Shown here: positions 1-8,320 of the stretch, piece after piece
Layout: each line of letters starts with the position of its first letter
Numbering within the stretch: the stretch's first letter is position 1
Assembly: GCF_008704995.1 (NCBI RefSeq)
Contig: NZ_CP023747.1
Coordinates: forward strand, 6,792,001 to 6,856,000
DNA length: 64,000 nt
Direction of reading: 5' to 3'
Source: Streptomyces nodosus
GTDB lineage: Bacteria > Actinomycetota > Actinomycetes > Streptomycetales > Streptomycetaceae
Translations under genes and position numbers: made by a program
The notes under the pieces: generated by a model
What the model was told of the DNA's origin: nothing
Database searches by the model: none
Seen by the model: only the letters and a program-made list of their open reading frames with translations

Positions 1-371
1 CCGTCAGCGGTGCCGCCTCGTACCACGTCTACCGCAACGGCACCAAGGCCGCCTCCGTGACGGGCACCTCGTACACCGACACCGGCCTGTCCGCCGGCAC
101 CTCCTACAGCTACACCGTCGCCGCGGTCGACTCCACCGGAGCCGTCGGTGCCTCCTCCGCACCGGTCACGGCGACCACGACCGGCGCCGCGCCCAAGTGC
201 TACACCGCCAACAACTACAACCAGGTCGCGGCGGGCCGTGCCCACCAGAGCCTCGGATACACCTACGCCAACGGCTCCGACCAGAACATGGGCCTGTACA
301 ACGTCGCCATCACCCACACACTGAAGGAGACCTCCCCGGGCTACTTCGTCATCGCCGATTCCGGCTGCTGA
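1..371 (+). CDS. C-terminal part of secreted PHB-depolymerase-like esterase (partial, 5' end outside window)
   Basis: The reading frame is open from the first bases to a TGA at 369-371, giving about 122 residues. The first part (VSGAASYHVYRNGTK, then GLSAGTSYSYTVAAVDSTG) is a typical fibronectin type III domain of extracellular actinobacterial polymer hydrolases. The last about 57 residues begin CYTANNYNQVAAGRAHQ and include a YANGSDQNMGLYN block, which resembles the C-terminal region of short-chain poly(3-hydroxybutyrate) depolymerase-family esterases. The catalytic lipase-box domain would lie upstream of the window. The protein is probably secreted and cleaves polyester or carbohydrate esters. 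The family is inferred from the tail alone; a chitinase-like enzyme with the same FnIII linker is possible. A strong terminator follows immediately. Confidence 0.75.
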   Translation, partial: VSGAASYHVYRNGTKAASVTGTSYTDTGLSAGTSYSYTVAAVDSTGAVGASSAPVTATTTGAAPKCYTANNYNQVAAGRAHQSLGYTYANGSDQNMGLYNVAITHTLKETSPGYFVIADSGC

Positions 372-372
372 A

Positions 373-412
373 CGCGATGCGGGGGCCGGCTCCCGTCGGC
401 CCCCGCATCGCG
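373..412 (+). terminator. Rho-independent-type hairpin after the esterase
   Basis: A perfect 16-bp inverted repeat (arms 373-388 and 397-412) with an 8-nt loop starts one base after the stop codon. There is no long T-tract, as is usual in Streptomyces. No gene is seen between it and the next start at 623. Confidence 0.85.
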
Positions 413-622
413 ACGACGCCGGTCGCGGCTGGACAGCACCGGTCCCTTCTTGGTAAGAGATGACAGCGTTGGTGCAGGTCGCTGGGGGGCGTGTGAGCGG
501 AAGGCCGTGGGCCGGCCTGCCTCCGGGGTCACCGTCGCCCGTCAGGTGCGCACTTCCTTGCCGCCCCTCGTGCAACGGGCACCGTGTCGTTCGTCAGATT
601 CGCCCGATCCAAAGGTTTTCCT

Positions 623-1549
623 GTGTCTCTTCTTGTCGCGCTGGTCGCCGTCGGCGTCGTAGTGCTCGTCCTGCTCATCAGTTCCATACGCACGGTCGAC
701 CAGGCGCATGTCGCGGTCGTCACCCTGTTCGGGAAGTACCGCCGGGTCCTGAACCCCGGCCTGAACCTCATCATTCCGATCTTCGAGCGCATCAACAGCA
801 GGGTGCCTGTTCAGAACCAGACCTCCCGTCTGCAGTTCTCCGCCATCACGGGCGACCAGGCCGCGGTTCACTTCACCTCGACGATCATCTTCACGGTGTC
901 CGACCACTCCCCGGAGACCGTGCAGCTCGTGGCCTTCAAGTTCATCAACGAGAATTCGTTCCATATGGCGATGACCAGCGCCGTCGAGGCGAGCGTGCGG
1001 GAGTTCGTGTCGACGAAGAAGCAGGCCGAGGTGCTGGGGCTGAGGTCGGAGATCGTCTCGCACGCCAAGTCCACGCTGGATGAGCAGCTCGCCTCGTGGG
1101 GTTACACCCTGGTCGACCTGACGGTCAATGACATCACCTTCGACGCCGAGGTCATGGCGTCGATGTCCCGTGTGGTGGCGGCGAAGAACGCGCAGTCGGC
1201 CGCCGAGTTCGAGGGCCAGGCGCTGCTGATCACGCGGACGAAGGAGGCGGAGGCGAACGGTGCCGCGATCCGGATCGCCGCGCAGAACGAGGCGGAGGCC
1301 GCACGACTGCGCGGAGAGGGCCTGGCGCAGTTCCGTATGGAGCTGGCGAAGGGCCTGTCGGAGTCCGCGCAGACCCTGACGGATCACGGGGTCGACCCTG
1401 GCCTGCTGGCCTTCACGATGTGGACGGAGACGATCCGTGAGTCCGCGAAGGAGGGCGACGGCAACGTGATCTTCCTCGACGGGAGTGTCGAGGGCATGCA
1501 GAGCTCGCTGCGTCATCTGCAGGGCCTGACCCAGGTCGGCAAGGAGTAG
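623..1549 (+). CDS. SPFH / band-7 (stomatin-prohibitin-like) membrane protein
   Basis: 308 residues. One N-terminal transmembrane helix (VALVAVGVVVLVLLIS) is followed by an SPFH domain (TVDQAHVAVVTLFGKY, then NLIIPIFERI) and a long Ala/Glu-rich helix (AEFEGQALLITRTKEAEANG) typical of the coiled-coil flotillin/stomatin tail. Such proteins oligomerise at the membrane and organise microdomains or proteases; the substrate cannot be told here. The GTG at 623 is preferred because AAAGG lies 7 nt upstream. An in-frame GTG at 584 would add 13 residues with three basic ones and is a possible alternative. No NfeD-like partner is adjacent, so it looks monocistronic. Confidence 0.85.
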   Translation: MSLLVALVAVGVVVLVLLISSIRTVDQAHVAVVTLFGKYRRVLNPGLNLIIPIFERINSRVPVQNQTSRLQFSAITGDQAAVHFTSTIIFTVSDHSPETVQLVAFKFINENSFHMAMTSAVEASVREFVSTKKQAEVLGLRSEIVSHAKSTLDEQLASWGYTLVDLTVNDITFDAEVMASMSRVVAAKNAQSAAEFEGQALLITRTKEAEANGAAIRIAAQNEAEAARLRGEGLAQFRMELAKGLSESAQTLTDHGVDPGLLAFTMWTETIRESAKEGDGNVIFLDGSVEGMQSSLRHLQGLTQVGKE

Positions 1550-1580
1550 TCACCGAGGGCGCTGTCCCGCGCCGTGGCTC

Positions 1581-1616
1581 CCGCCGCAGTGCCCCACAGG
1601 GCACTGCGGCGGTTTT
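1581..1616 (+). terminator. Terminator between convergent genes
   Basis: A perfect 14-bp stem (1581-1594 / 1599-1612) with a CACA loop is followed by TTTT. It lies between the plus-strand SPFH gene and the minus-strand amidohydrolase and could serve both. Confidence 0.9.
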
Positions 1617-1663
1617 GCGTCCTGCTGCCGGATCAGGCCGTGGGCGGCCGGTCGGCGGAGGCG

Positions 1664-3130
1664 TCAACCGCGCGGAAACACCGGCGGAAAGAGCTCCTCC
1701 ACCGTGCGTCGACGATGGTCGCGCTCCGGGTAGGCCGCCCGCATCATGTCGAACAGTTGCTGGCCGGCTCGCCTCAGTGCGGGGAGATCGACACCGGGGA
1801 TCATGCCGTCGCGCATGACCACCCGGCCCGCGACCATCGTCAGGACCGCGTCGCGGGCGGTGCCGTTGAGTACCAGGGTGCGCAGCGGATCCTCGGTGAC
1901 GCCCATACGGAAGTCGTCCAGGGCGAACGCCGTCAGGTCGGCGGCGGCGCCCGCGGCCAGCCGCCCGAGATCGGGTCGGTGCAGCGCGGTCGCCCCACCC
2001 GTCCACAGCGCCTCGAAGTAGCCGGCGAGGTGCCCCTGGCCCAGGTCACCGGCCTGGAGCTTGGCCACCTGGGTGCCCACATCGATCCCCCGGATCAGGT
2101 CCGGAGGGAAGGAGTCGGTGCCCAGGCACAGGTTCACCCCTTGCGCCCGGTGGCCGGCGAATGTGTGCAGGTGGTGGGCGTATCGCGCGTTCGTCAGGGG
2201 GCAGTGCACGATCGAGACGCCCGCGTCGGCCAGCACCGCGAGATCCCCGGTGTCCCTGCCGAGCACCTCGGGGTGCACATCCAGCACCACCCCGTGCGGA
2301 ACGATCAGGCGGTCGGACAACAGCCCGGAATCGGCGATCAGTTGCAGCGGGGTGCACCCGTGGGACCGCTGGATGTACTCCCGCTCCGCCATGCCTTGCA
2401 GAGCGTGCAGGCGCACCAGTGCGCCGCGCTCGTGCGCGGCCCGGGCGACGTCGCCGAGCAGATCGGGGAGCAGGGTCTCGATCCGGCAGGGCAGCAGCAC
2501 CCCGGTCACCAGGGGATCGGCGAGCCGGGCGGTGTGGTCCAGGAAGCGCAGCGCCTCGGCCAGACCACGCCGGCCGGCCTCCTCGTCGAACATCACGGTG
2601 CGCCCGCCGTCGGCGCCGGTCACGTTCACCCCGGAGCGGAACGACGGTCCGAGGAAACCGCGCAGGCCCAGCCGCGACGACACCTCGGCCATCGCCACGA
2701 AGTCCTCGTAGGTCTCCGCCCAGTCGCTGTGCACCTCCGAGGCGATCGGCATGTAACTGGTGATGCCGTGCAGGGCGAGCTGGACCAGCCCGTACTCGCG
2801 TACCGTGCGCCGTTGCGCGGCGTCGAACACCGCCCGCGGCGCGGCGAAGTACTCGGCCGACCAGACGAACCCGGACGCCTGCTCCGGGGACGCCCAGGAG
2901 TCCAGGACCAGGTGGTCGATGTCGGTGAGGGCGTCCAGATCGATCAGACCGGGGGTGACCACCGCGTCACCGAGGTCGATGCGTGTGTCGGCCCGGTGCC
3001 GGTCGAGTTCGGCGCGATCACCCACGTCGACGATGGTGTCGCCGTCGATCAGCACGGCGCCGTCCGGGACCTCCACGTGCGAACGTCCGTCGTGGGCGAT
3101 CACCCAGGAGGCAGTGACCAAGGTCTTCAT
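1664..3130 (-). CDS. Amidohydrolase-superfamily protein lacking the usual HxH motif
   Basis: 488 residues, start ATG 3130 with GGAAGGG 7 nt upstream. The frame and fold signature are those of cyclic amidohydrolases (chlorohydrolase/deaminase group, COG0402-like): GAVLIDGDTIVDVGD at the N-terminus, LVRLHALQG, LIVPHGV, VSIVHCPLTNARYAHHL and NLCLGTDSFPPDLI with the catalytic Asp, then AAGAAADLTAF near the end. The first metal motif, normally PGxxxxHxH, reads TPGLIDLDALTDIDH, so the canonical HxH pair is missing. It may use altered metal binding or act on an unusual substrate. It is divergent from the ABC operon and has a GntR-type operator (3149-3160) just upstream, so it probably belongs to the same catabolic regulon. 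Substrate unknown. Confidence 0.8.
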   Translation of the reverse strand: MKTLVTASWVIAHDGRSHVEVPDGAVLIDGDTIVDVGDRAELDRHRADTRIDLGDAVVTPGLIDLDALTDIDHLVLDSWASPEQASGFVWSAEYFAAPRAVFDAAQRRTVREYGLVQLALHGITSYMPIASEVHSDWAETYEDFVAMAEVSSRLGLRGFLGPSFRSGVNVTGADGGRTVMFDEEAGRRGLAEALRFLDHTARLADPLVTGVLLPCRIETLLPDLLGDVARAAHERGALVRLHALQGMAEREYIQRSHGCTPLQLIADSGLLSDRLIVPHGVVLDVHPEVLGRDTGDLAVLADAGVSIVHCPLTNARYAHHLHTFAGHRAQGVNLCLGTDSFPPDLIRGIDVGTQVAKLQAGDLGQGHLAGYFEALWTGGATALHRPDLGRLAAGAAADLTAFALDDFRMGVTEDPLRTLVLNGTARDAVLTMVAGRVVMRDGMIPGVDLPALRRAGQQLFDMMRAAYPERDHRRRTVEELFPPVFPRG

Positions 3131-3148
3131 CGACGTGCCCTTCCAGAT

Positions 3149-3160
3149 TTGGTACACCAA
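3149..3160. promoter_or_regulatory. Putative GntR/FCD operator 1 (TTGGTACACCAA)
   Basis: An imperfect palindrome (one mismatched half-site position) lies 19 nt upstream of the amidohydrolase ATG at 3130. It matches the TTGGTATACC motif found at 3338, 11860 and 12611, including the promoter of the GntR regulator itself. Confidence 0.6.
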
Positions 3161-3337
3161 CTGGCTGAAACGGTCGCGCTCACCCCGGAGCCTTGATATG
3201 TCCCCGGGATGTGTGGCGACAGGCTATGGCGCGCGCAAACTTTTGCACAAGCAGGTAATGGCGCCACACAAGGGCCGTTGGTCCATACAACGACGATGTT
3301 TCGGGTTGTCGTCGAACCCTGGTAGAAATCGCGATTC

Positions 3338-3349
3338 TTGGTATACCGT
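3338..3349. promoter_or_regulatory. Putative GntR/FCD operator 2 (TTGGTATACCGT)
   Basis: A perfect GGTATACC palindromic core (3340-3347) sits 48 nt upstream of the first ABC transporter gene. The 266-bp divergent region between the amidohydrolase and the transporter has one operator near each end. Confidence 0.65.
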
Positions 3350-3396
3350 TTCGGCCACCTCAACCTCCCCGCCCCTCGAGCACCAAAGGATCGGAC

Positions 3397-4482
3397 GTGC
3401 CGGATCCGTATGAGCCGCCGAGTCCGCCGCGCCACGCCGACGCGCCGGAGCCCGCTGACGGGCAGGTGGTCACTCTGACTCCACCAGAATCCGCAACCGC
3501 GACAGCCGAGCGCGGGCCCGCCACGGAGATCGCCACCGCGCGGTCGCTGCTGGGCACGGCATGGCTCCGGATACGGCGCAGCCGTATCGCCGTCGCCGCC
3601 CTGATCGTGGTGGCCCTGATGGTGCTGTTCGCCGTCCTGGCCCCGGTGCTGACGGCCGTCGAAGGCTCGGACCCGTTCACCTCCCGGACGGGGCCTGACT
3701 TCCTGGACACCTTCTACACCCCGGGCCTGCCGCTGCCGTACTACCGCTTCCCGTCCGGCGAGCACTGGCTCGGCCTCGAACCGGGGCTCGGGCGCGACAT
3801 CTTCGCCCGGATGGCCTATGGCGCCAGGATCTCCCTGACCATCGCACTGCTGTCCACGGTGGTGTCGGTGGTCCTGGGCACCGTGCTCGGCGCCGCCGCC
3901 GGATACTTCGGCGGCAAGATCGACATGGTGATCAGCCGGGTGATGGACCTGTTCCTGGCCTTCCCCCATCTGCTGCTGGTGCTGTCGCTGACCCCGATCA
4001 TGCAGTCCCGGCTGCGCGGCACCGCCCTCGATTCGGGGAGCCTGGTGCCGATCGCCTCGCTGGTGATCATCCTCGGCTTCTTCGGCTGGGCCTATCTGGC
4101 CCGCGTCGTGCGCGGCCAGGTGCTCTCGATCCGGGAGCAGGAGTTCGTCGAGGCCGCCCAGGCGTACGGGGCCTCGCACCGCAGCATCATCCTGCGGCAG
4201 ATCATCCCGAACGTCATGGGAGTCGTGCTGGTCTACGCCACCATGATGATCCCCACCAACATCACCGCAGAGGCGGCCCTGTCCTTCCTCGGGGTCGGGG
4301 TCAAGGACCCCACACCCTCCTGGGGCCAGATGCTCAACGCGGCCCAGGCAGGCAACTGGTACCTGTCCGACCCGTGGTTCCTCGCCGTCCCGGCCGGCGC
4401 ACTGGTGATCACCGTGCTCGCGTTCAACCTGCTCGGCGACGCGGTCCGGGACGCCCTGGATCCCAAGTCCTCACGAACCTGA
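3397..4482 (+). CDS. ABC transporter permease, DppC/OppC type
   Basis: 361 residues; GTG start with AAAGGA 6 nt upstream. After a hydrophilic N-terminus of about 50 residues comes the first transmembrane helix (IAVAALIVVALMVLFAVLA), an extracytoplasmic loop, and a BPD_transp_1 domain with five further helices. The EAA loop is clear (EAAQAYGASHRSIILRQIIP) and the OppC signature TAEAALSFLGVGVKDPTPSW follows. It is the first gene of a co-directional operon (permease, binding protein, permease, two ATPases, amidohydrolase), so it forms the inner-membrane channel of a peptide-type importer. The gene order, with DppC first and the binding protein second, is unusual. Confidence 0.92.
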   Translation: MPDPYEPPSPPRHADAPEPADGQVVTLTPPESATATAERGPATEIATARSLLGTAWLRIRRSRIAVAALIVVALMVLFAVLAPVLTAVEGSDPFTSRTGPDFLDTFYTPGLPLPYYRFPSGEHWLGLEPGLGRDIFARMAYGARISLTIALLSTVVSVVLGTVLGAAAGYFGGKIDMVISRVMDLFLAFPHLLLVLSLTPIMQSRLRGTALDSGSLVPIASLVIILGFFGWAYLARVVRGQVLSIREQEFVEAAQAYGASHRSIILRQIIPNVMGVVLVYATMMIPTNITAEAALSFLGVGVKDPTPSWGQMLNAAQAGNWYLSDPWFLAVPAGALVITVLAFNLLGDAVRDALDPKSSRT

Positions 4483-4526
4483 ACTCCCCTGACGCGCCAC
4501 GCTTTTCCCACCCTCAAGGAGACGCA

Positions 4527-6245
4527 GTGAAACGAAGCACCATGGCGGCGATCGCCCTGACGGTGAGTGCCGGGCTGGCCCTGACCGCCTGCGGCGGAGC
4601 CAAGCCCACCCCCGATTCCGGCTCCGGTCCCAGAGCCGACGCCTACGCGCCGGTGGTGATCGGGAAGAACTACACCGGCAAGGGCGGCAACATCAACGTC
4701 CTGATGTCCTCGGACTTCCAGACGCTGGACGCCGGCAACAGCAACTATGTGCAGACCGCCAACGTGGGGCAGCTGTACTACCGCACCCTGACCATGGCCA
4801 AGGAGACCGCCGGCAAGCCGCCGACGATCGTGCCGGACCTCGCCACCGACCTGGGCAAGCCCTCCGCCGACGGCCTCACCTGGACCTACACCCTGAAGGC
4901 CGGGCTGAAGTTCGAGGACGGCACGCCGATCACCAGTAAGGACATCAAGTACGGAGTCGAGCGCACCTACGCCCGCGACGTCTACACCCAGGCACCGCAG
5001 GAGCTGAACACCGCCCTGGCCGACGACAGTTACAAGGGCCCGTACACCGGAGGCGACTTCAAGGGGATCGACACCCCGGACGACCGCACCGTCGTCTTCC
5101 ACCTCAAGCAGCCCTTCGCCGAGTTCCCCGCCCTGGTCTCCCGGTCGAACACGGCGCCGGTGCCCAAGGCCAAGGACACCAAGCTCGACTACACCAACCA
5201 CCCCGTCTCGTCCGGCCCGTACAAGATCCAGTCGTACGACCGCGGCCGCTCGATGAAGCTCGTCCGCAACAACCAGTGGAACGCGGCCACCGACCCCAAC
5301 CGGACCGCCCTGCCGGACACCTTCACCTTCACCCTGTCCACCGCCCAGGCGACCATCAGCCAGCAGCTGATAGCCGATTCGGACCCGACGGCGGTCACCC
5401 TGGACAGCAACGGCGGCCTCCAGGCGTCCGACGCCGCCGAGCTCAACAAGCCCGACGTCAAGAAGCGCACCGCCGGCGGCCTGCTGGGCTGTACGGACGT
5501 ACTGGACTTCAACACCGAGACCATCAAGGATCCTCAGGTCCGCAAGGCACTCGCGCTGGCCGTCGACCGCAGCGCGGTCCAGGTGCAGTACGGCGGCGAA
5601 CGGTTCGGCAAGCTGGCCCAGTCGTACATCAACTCGGCGCAGCGCGGCTATGTCGAGCAGCACACCGACCTCGACCCGACGGGCAAGCCGAAGCTGGACG
5701 AGGCCAAGAAGCTCCTCAAGGGCAAGTCGGTTCCCAAGAAGCTGGTGTACGGCTACGCCGACGCCAACCCCCGCTACAAGAACGTCGGCACCGTGCTGCA
5801 GCAGAACTTCAAGCAGCTCGGCATCGACCTCCAGCTGCGCCCGATCCCCACCGCCAACTACTACACCGTGCTGGCCGGTGACCAGATGCCGGACATCGCC
5901 CGCAGCGGCTGGTGCGGCGGCGCGGACAGCGGCTCGGTGCGCACCACCGTCGACCCCAACCTGGGCCCCAGCGTGGACGGCACGACCTACGGCTTCTCCA
6001 ACATCCCGCGCTACTACGACCCGAAGATCTCCCGCGCGATGTACGAGCTGCGCGGCACCAACGGGACCAGCGAGGAACTCGGCAAGAAGTGGGCGACCCT
6101 GTTCGACCAGGCCATGCAGACCTACCCCCTGGTGCCACTGATCCGCAGCTACACCAACAGCGTGGTCGGCTCCAAGGTCCGTAACGCACAGGTGGGTTAC
6201 TTCTTCGGCGGCATCGATCTGTCCGTCGTCGGCGTCCAGCACTGA
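4527..6245 (+). CDS. ABC transporter substrate-binding lipoprotein, family 5
   Basis: 572 residues. The GTG start is chosen for AAGGAG 5 nt upstream; it gives a lipoprotein signal peptide ending in the lipobox LTAC about 25 residues in. The SBP_bac_5 signature is present (DGLTWTYTLKAGLKFEDGTP, then TSKDIKYGVER). It captures the extracellular substrate for the flanking permeases; family 5 binds peptides, nickel chelates, opines or other solutes, so the ligand is open. The linked amidohydrolases suggest a cyclic amide, heterocycle or modified peptide. The last residues (GIDLSVVGVQH) are intact, so this is a full-length protein. Confidence 0.92.
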   Translation: MKRSTMAAIALTVSAGLALTACGGAKPTPDSGSGPRADAYAPVVIGKNYTGKGGNINVLMSSDFQTLDAGNSNYVQTANVGQLYYRTLTMAKETAGKPPTIVPDLATDLGKPSADGLTWTYTLKAGLKFEDGTPITSKDIKYGVERTYARDVYTQAPQELNTALADDSYKGPYTGGDFKGIDTPDDRTVVFHLKQPFAEFPALVSRSNTAPVPKAKDTKLDYTNHPVSSGPYKIQSYDRGRSMKLVRNNQWNAATDPNRTALPDTFTFTLSTAQATISQQLIADSDPTAVTLDSNGGLQASDAAELNKPDVKKRTAGGLLGCTDVLDFNTETIKDPQVRKALALAVDRSAVQVQYGGERFGKLAQSYINSAQRGYVEQHTDLDPTGKPKLDEAKKLLKGKSVPKKLVYGYADANPRYKNVGTVLQQNFKQLGIDLQLRPIPTANYYTVLAGDQMPDIARSGWCGGADSGSVRTTVDPNLGPSVDGTTYGFSNIPRYYDPKISRAMYELRGTNGTSEELGKKWATLFDQAMQTYPLVPLIRSYTNSVVGSKVRNAQVGYFFGGIDLSVVGVQH

Positions 6246-6305
6246 GCACCTGTCACAGGAAGAGCGAGAAACAGTGAGTCCATCCCGAGCCGGCGGGTCG
6301 CGCCC

Positions 6306-7307
6306 ATGACCAGATTTCTGACGCGGCGCCTCGTCGCGATGATCGTGCTGCTGATCGTCATCAGCTTCGTGACCTTCAGCCTGTTCCAACTGGGCCCGGC
6401 CGACCCGGCCGCGGCGGCCTGCGGCCAGGAATGCACCCCGCAGCGCATCGCCGAGGCCCGGGTCGCGCTCGGGATGGACAAGCCGTTCCTCACCCAGTAC
6501 GTCGACTACATGTCGGGCCTGGTGGGCAGCCGTCACGTCGGCGCGCCGGGCAGCCAGGCACTGTGCTCCTGGCCCTGTCTGGGCAAGTCGTTCCAGACCA
6601 ACGAGGACGTCACCGCGATCATCGGGCGGGCCCTGCCCTACACCCTGTCGGTGGCCAGCGGCGCGATCGTGCTGTGGAGCGTCGTCGGCGTCGGTCTCGG
6701 CCTGCTGGCGGCGCTGCGCAAGGGCCGGTTCACCGACAAGCTCGTCGTCGGCGCAGCCTCGGTCGGGGTGTCCCTGCCCATTCCGGTGACCGGACTGTTG
6801 CTGCTCCTGTTCTTCGTCAGCACGCTGCATCTGCTGCCGTTCACCACCAACGCGATCACCTCCCCGTTCGGCGATGCGGGTCCGGGCGGCTGGTTCCTGA
6901 ACTACCTGCTGCCCTGGGTGGCGCTGGCGGTGCTGTTCAGCGCCCAGTACATCCGCGTCACCCGCAGCAACATGCTGGAGACCCTCGGAGAGGACTTCAT
7001 GCGCACCGCGCGCTCCAAGGGTCTGTCCCGGGCGAGCATCGTGTTCAAGCACGGTGCGCGGGCCGGCATCACCCCGGTCGTCACCATGCTCGGCCTCGAC
7101 ATCGGCACCCTGCTGGGCGGCGCCGTGCTCACCGAGCAGATTTTCTCGGTGCCGGGTGTCGGATTCACCGCGGTGCACGCCGCCCAGTCCGGTGATCTCC
7201 CGGTCACCATGGCCATCACCATGATGGCCGCGTTCTTCATCATCGTCGCCAATGTCCTGGTCGACGCCGCCTACGCGGTGATCGACCCGCGAGTGAGGGT
7301 TGCCTGA
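6306..7307 (+). CDS. ABC transporter permease, DppB/OppB type
   Basis: 333 residues with six predicted helices. The N-terminus (FLTRRLVAMIVLLIVISFVT, then FSLFQLGPADPA) is the standard DppB start. The EAA loop reads TARSKGLSRASIVFKHGARA and is followed by the TEQIFSVPGVG motif. It pairs with the DppC-type permease at 3397. Its TGA overlaps the ATG of the next ATPase by one base (TGATG), indicating translational coupling. The start has only a weak upstream purine run, but no other in-frame start fits the conserved N-terminus. Confidence 0.92.
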   Translation: MTRFLTRRLVAMIVLLIVISFVTFSLFQLGPADPAAAACGQECTPQRIAEARVALGMDKPFLTQYVDYMSGLVGSRHVGAPGSQALCSWPCLGKSFQTNEDVTAIIGRALPYTLSVASGAIVLWSVVGVGLGLLAALRKGRFTDKLVVGAASVGVSLPIPVTGLLLLLFFVSTLHLLPFTTNAITSPFGDAGPGGWFLNYLLPWVALAVLFSAQYIRVTRSNMLETLGEDFMRTARSKGLSRASIVFKHGARAGITPVVTMLGLDIGTLLGGAVLTEQIFSVPGVGFTAVHAAQSGDLPVTMAITMMAAFFIIVANVLVDAAYAVIDPRVRVA

Positions 7308-8320
7308 TGACCACGCCCGAAGCCGCGCCCCTGCTGGACATCCGCGATCTGCGGGTGAGCTTCCCGACCGACGACGGCGTGGTGCACGCGGTCAACGGGA
7401 TGGACCTGACCCTGGCGCGCGGGGAGACCGTCGGCATCGTCGGTGAGTCCGGCTCCGGCAAGACCGTCACGAGCCAGGCCCTGATGGGGCTGCTCAAGGA
7501 CACCTCCGCCACCGTCACCGGGCAGATCCTCCTGGACGGCAAGGACCTCAACCCGCTGACCGAGCCGCAGATGCGCGCCTACCGCGGCAAGAAGATCGCG
7601 ATGATCTTCCAGGACCCGCTGTCGGCGATGCACCCCTTCTATCCCGTCGGGGCGCAGATCGCCGAGGCCTACCGGGTGCACAACAACGTGTCCAAGAAGG
7701 CCGCGGCGACCGTCGCCGTCGACATGCTCGGCCGGGTCGGGATCCCCGACCCGAAGCGCCGCTACTCGGCCTACCCGCACGAGTTCTCCGGCGGTATGCG
7801 GCAGCGCGCGATGATCGCCATGGCGTTGGTCTGTGAACCGGAGCTGCTGATCGCCGACGAGCCCACCACCGCGCTCGACGTCACCGTGCAGGCCCAGATC
7901 CTCGATCTGCTGGGCGAGCTCCAGGCCGAGACCGGGTCCTCGGTGATCCTGGTGACCCACGACCTCGGCGTGGTCGCGGAGGTCTGTCACCAGGTCGTGG
8001 TGATGTACGGCGGGGTGTGTGTGGAACAGGCCACCGTCGCCGACCTGTTCAGCGATCCGCGGCACCCCTACACCCAGGGGCTGCTCGCCTCGATGCCGTC
8101 GCTGGCGGGAAGGTCCGAGCGGCTCAGCCCGATCCCGGGCTTCCCGCCGTCGCTGCTGGCACTGCCCGAGGGCTGCCTCTTCGCGGACCGCTGCCCGAAG
8201 ACGCACCTGGTGCCCGACGACGCCTGCGGCACCCGCCGGCCGGCGCTCACCGGCCCCGTCGGACACCCCTCACGGTGCCACCTTCAGACCCTGGAAACGG
8301 CCGGAGAGGTGGTCCGATGA
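7307..8320 (+). CDS. ABC transporter ATP-binding protein, OppD/DppD type
   Basis: 337 residues. Walker A GESGSGKT near residue 47, Q-loop IFQDPLSAMHP, signature FSGGMRQR, Walker B LLIADEPTTALDV and the switch His in VTHDL are all present. The C-terminal oligopeptide/dipeptide extension carries the Cys motif (GCLFADRCP) typical of OppD/OppF subunits. It energises import with the OppF-type partner encoded next, with which it overlaps by 4 bp (ATGA). Confidence 0.93.
   Translation: MTTPEAAPLLDIRDLRVSFPTDDGVVHAVNGMDLTLARGETVGIVGESGSGKTVTSQALMGLLKDTSATVTGQILLDGKDLNPLTEPQMRAYRGKKIAMIFQDPLSAMHPFYPVGAQIAEAYRVHNNVSKKAAATVAVDMLGRVGIPDPKRRYSAYPHEFSGGMRQRAMIAMALVCEPELLIADEPTTALDVTVQAQILDLLGELQAETGSSVILVTHDLGVVAEVCHQVVVMYGGVCVEQATVADLFSDPRHPYTQGLLASMPSLAGRSERLSPIPGFPPSLLALPEGCLFADRCPKTHLVPDDACGTRRPALTGPVGHPSRCHLQTLETAGEVVR

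Noticed and set aside
1574..3196. A 540-codon plus-strand frame opposite the first amidohydrolase
   Set aside because: It overlaps the terminator and the divergent promoter and has no ribosome-binding site or motif.
4233..7178. A 981-codon open frame on the minus strand across the ABC transporter operon
   Set aside because: It is antisense to three well-supported genes; its Gly/Arg/Val/Gln-rich, low-complexity translation is the usual third-position-GC shadow, with no start signal or domain.
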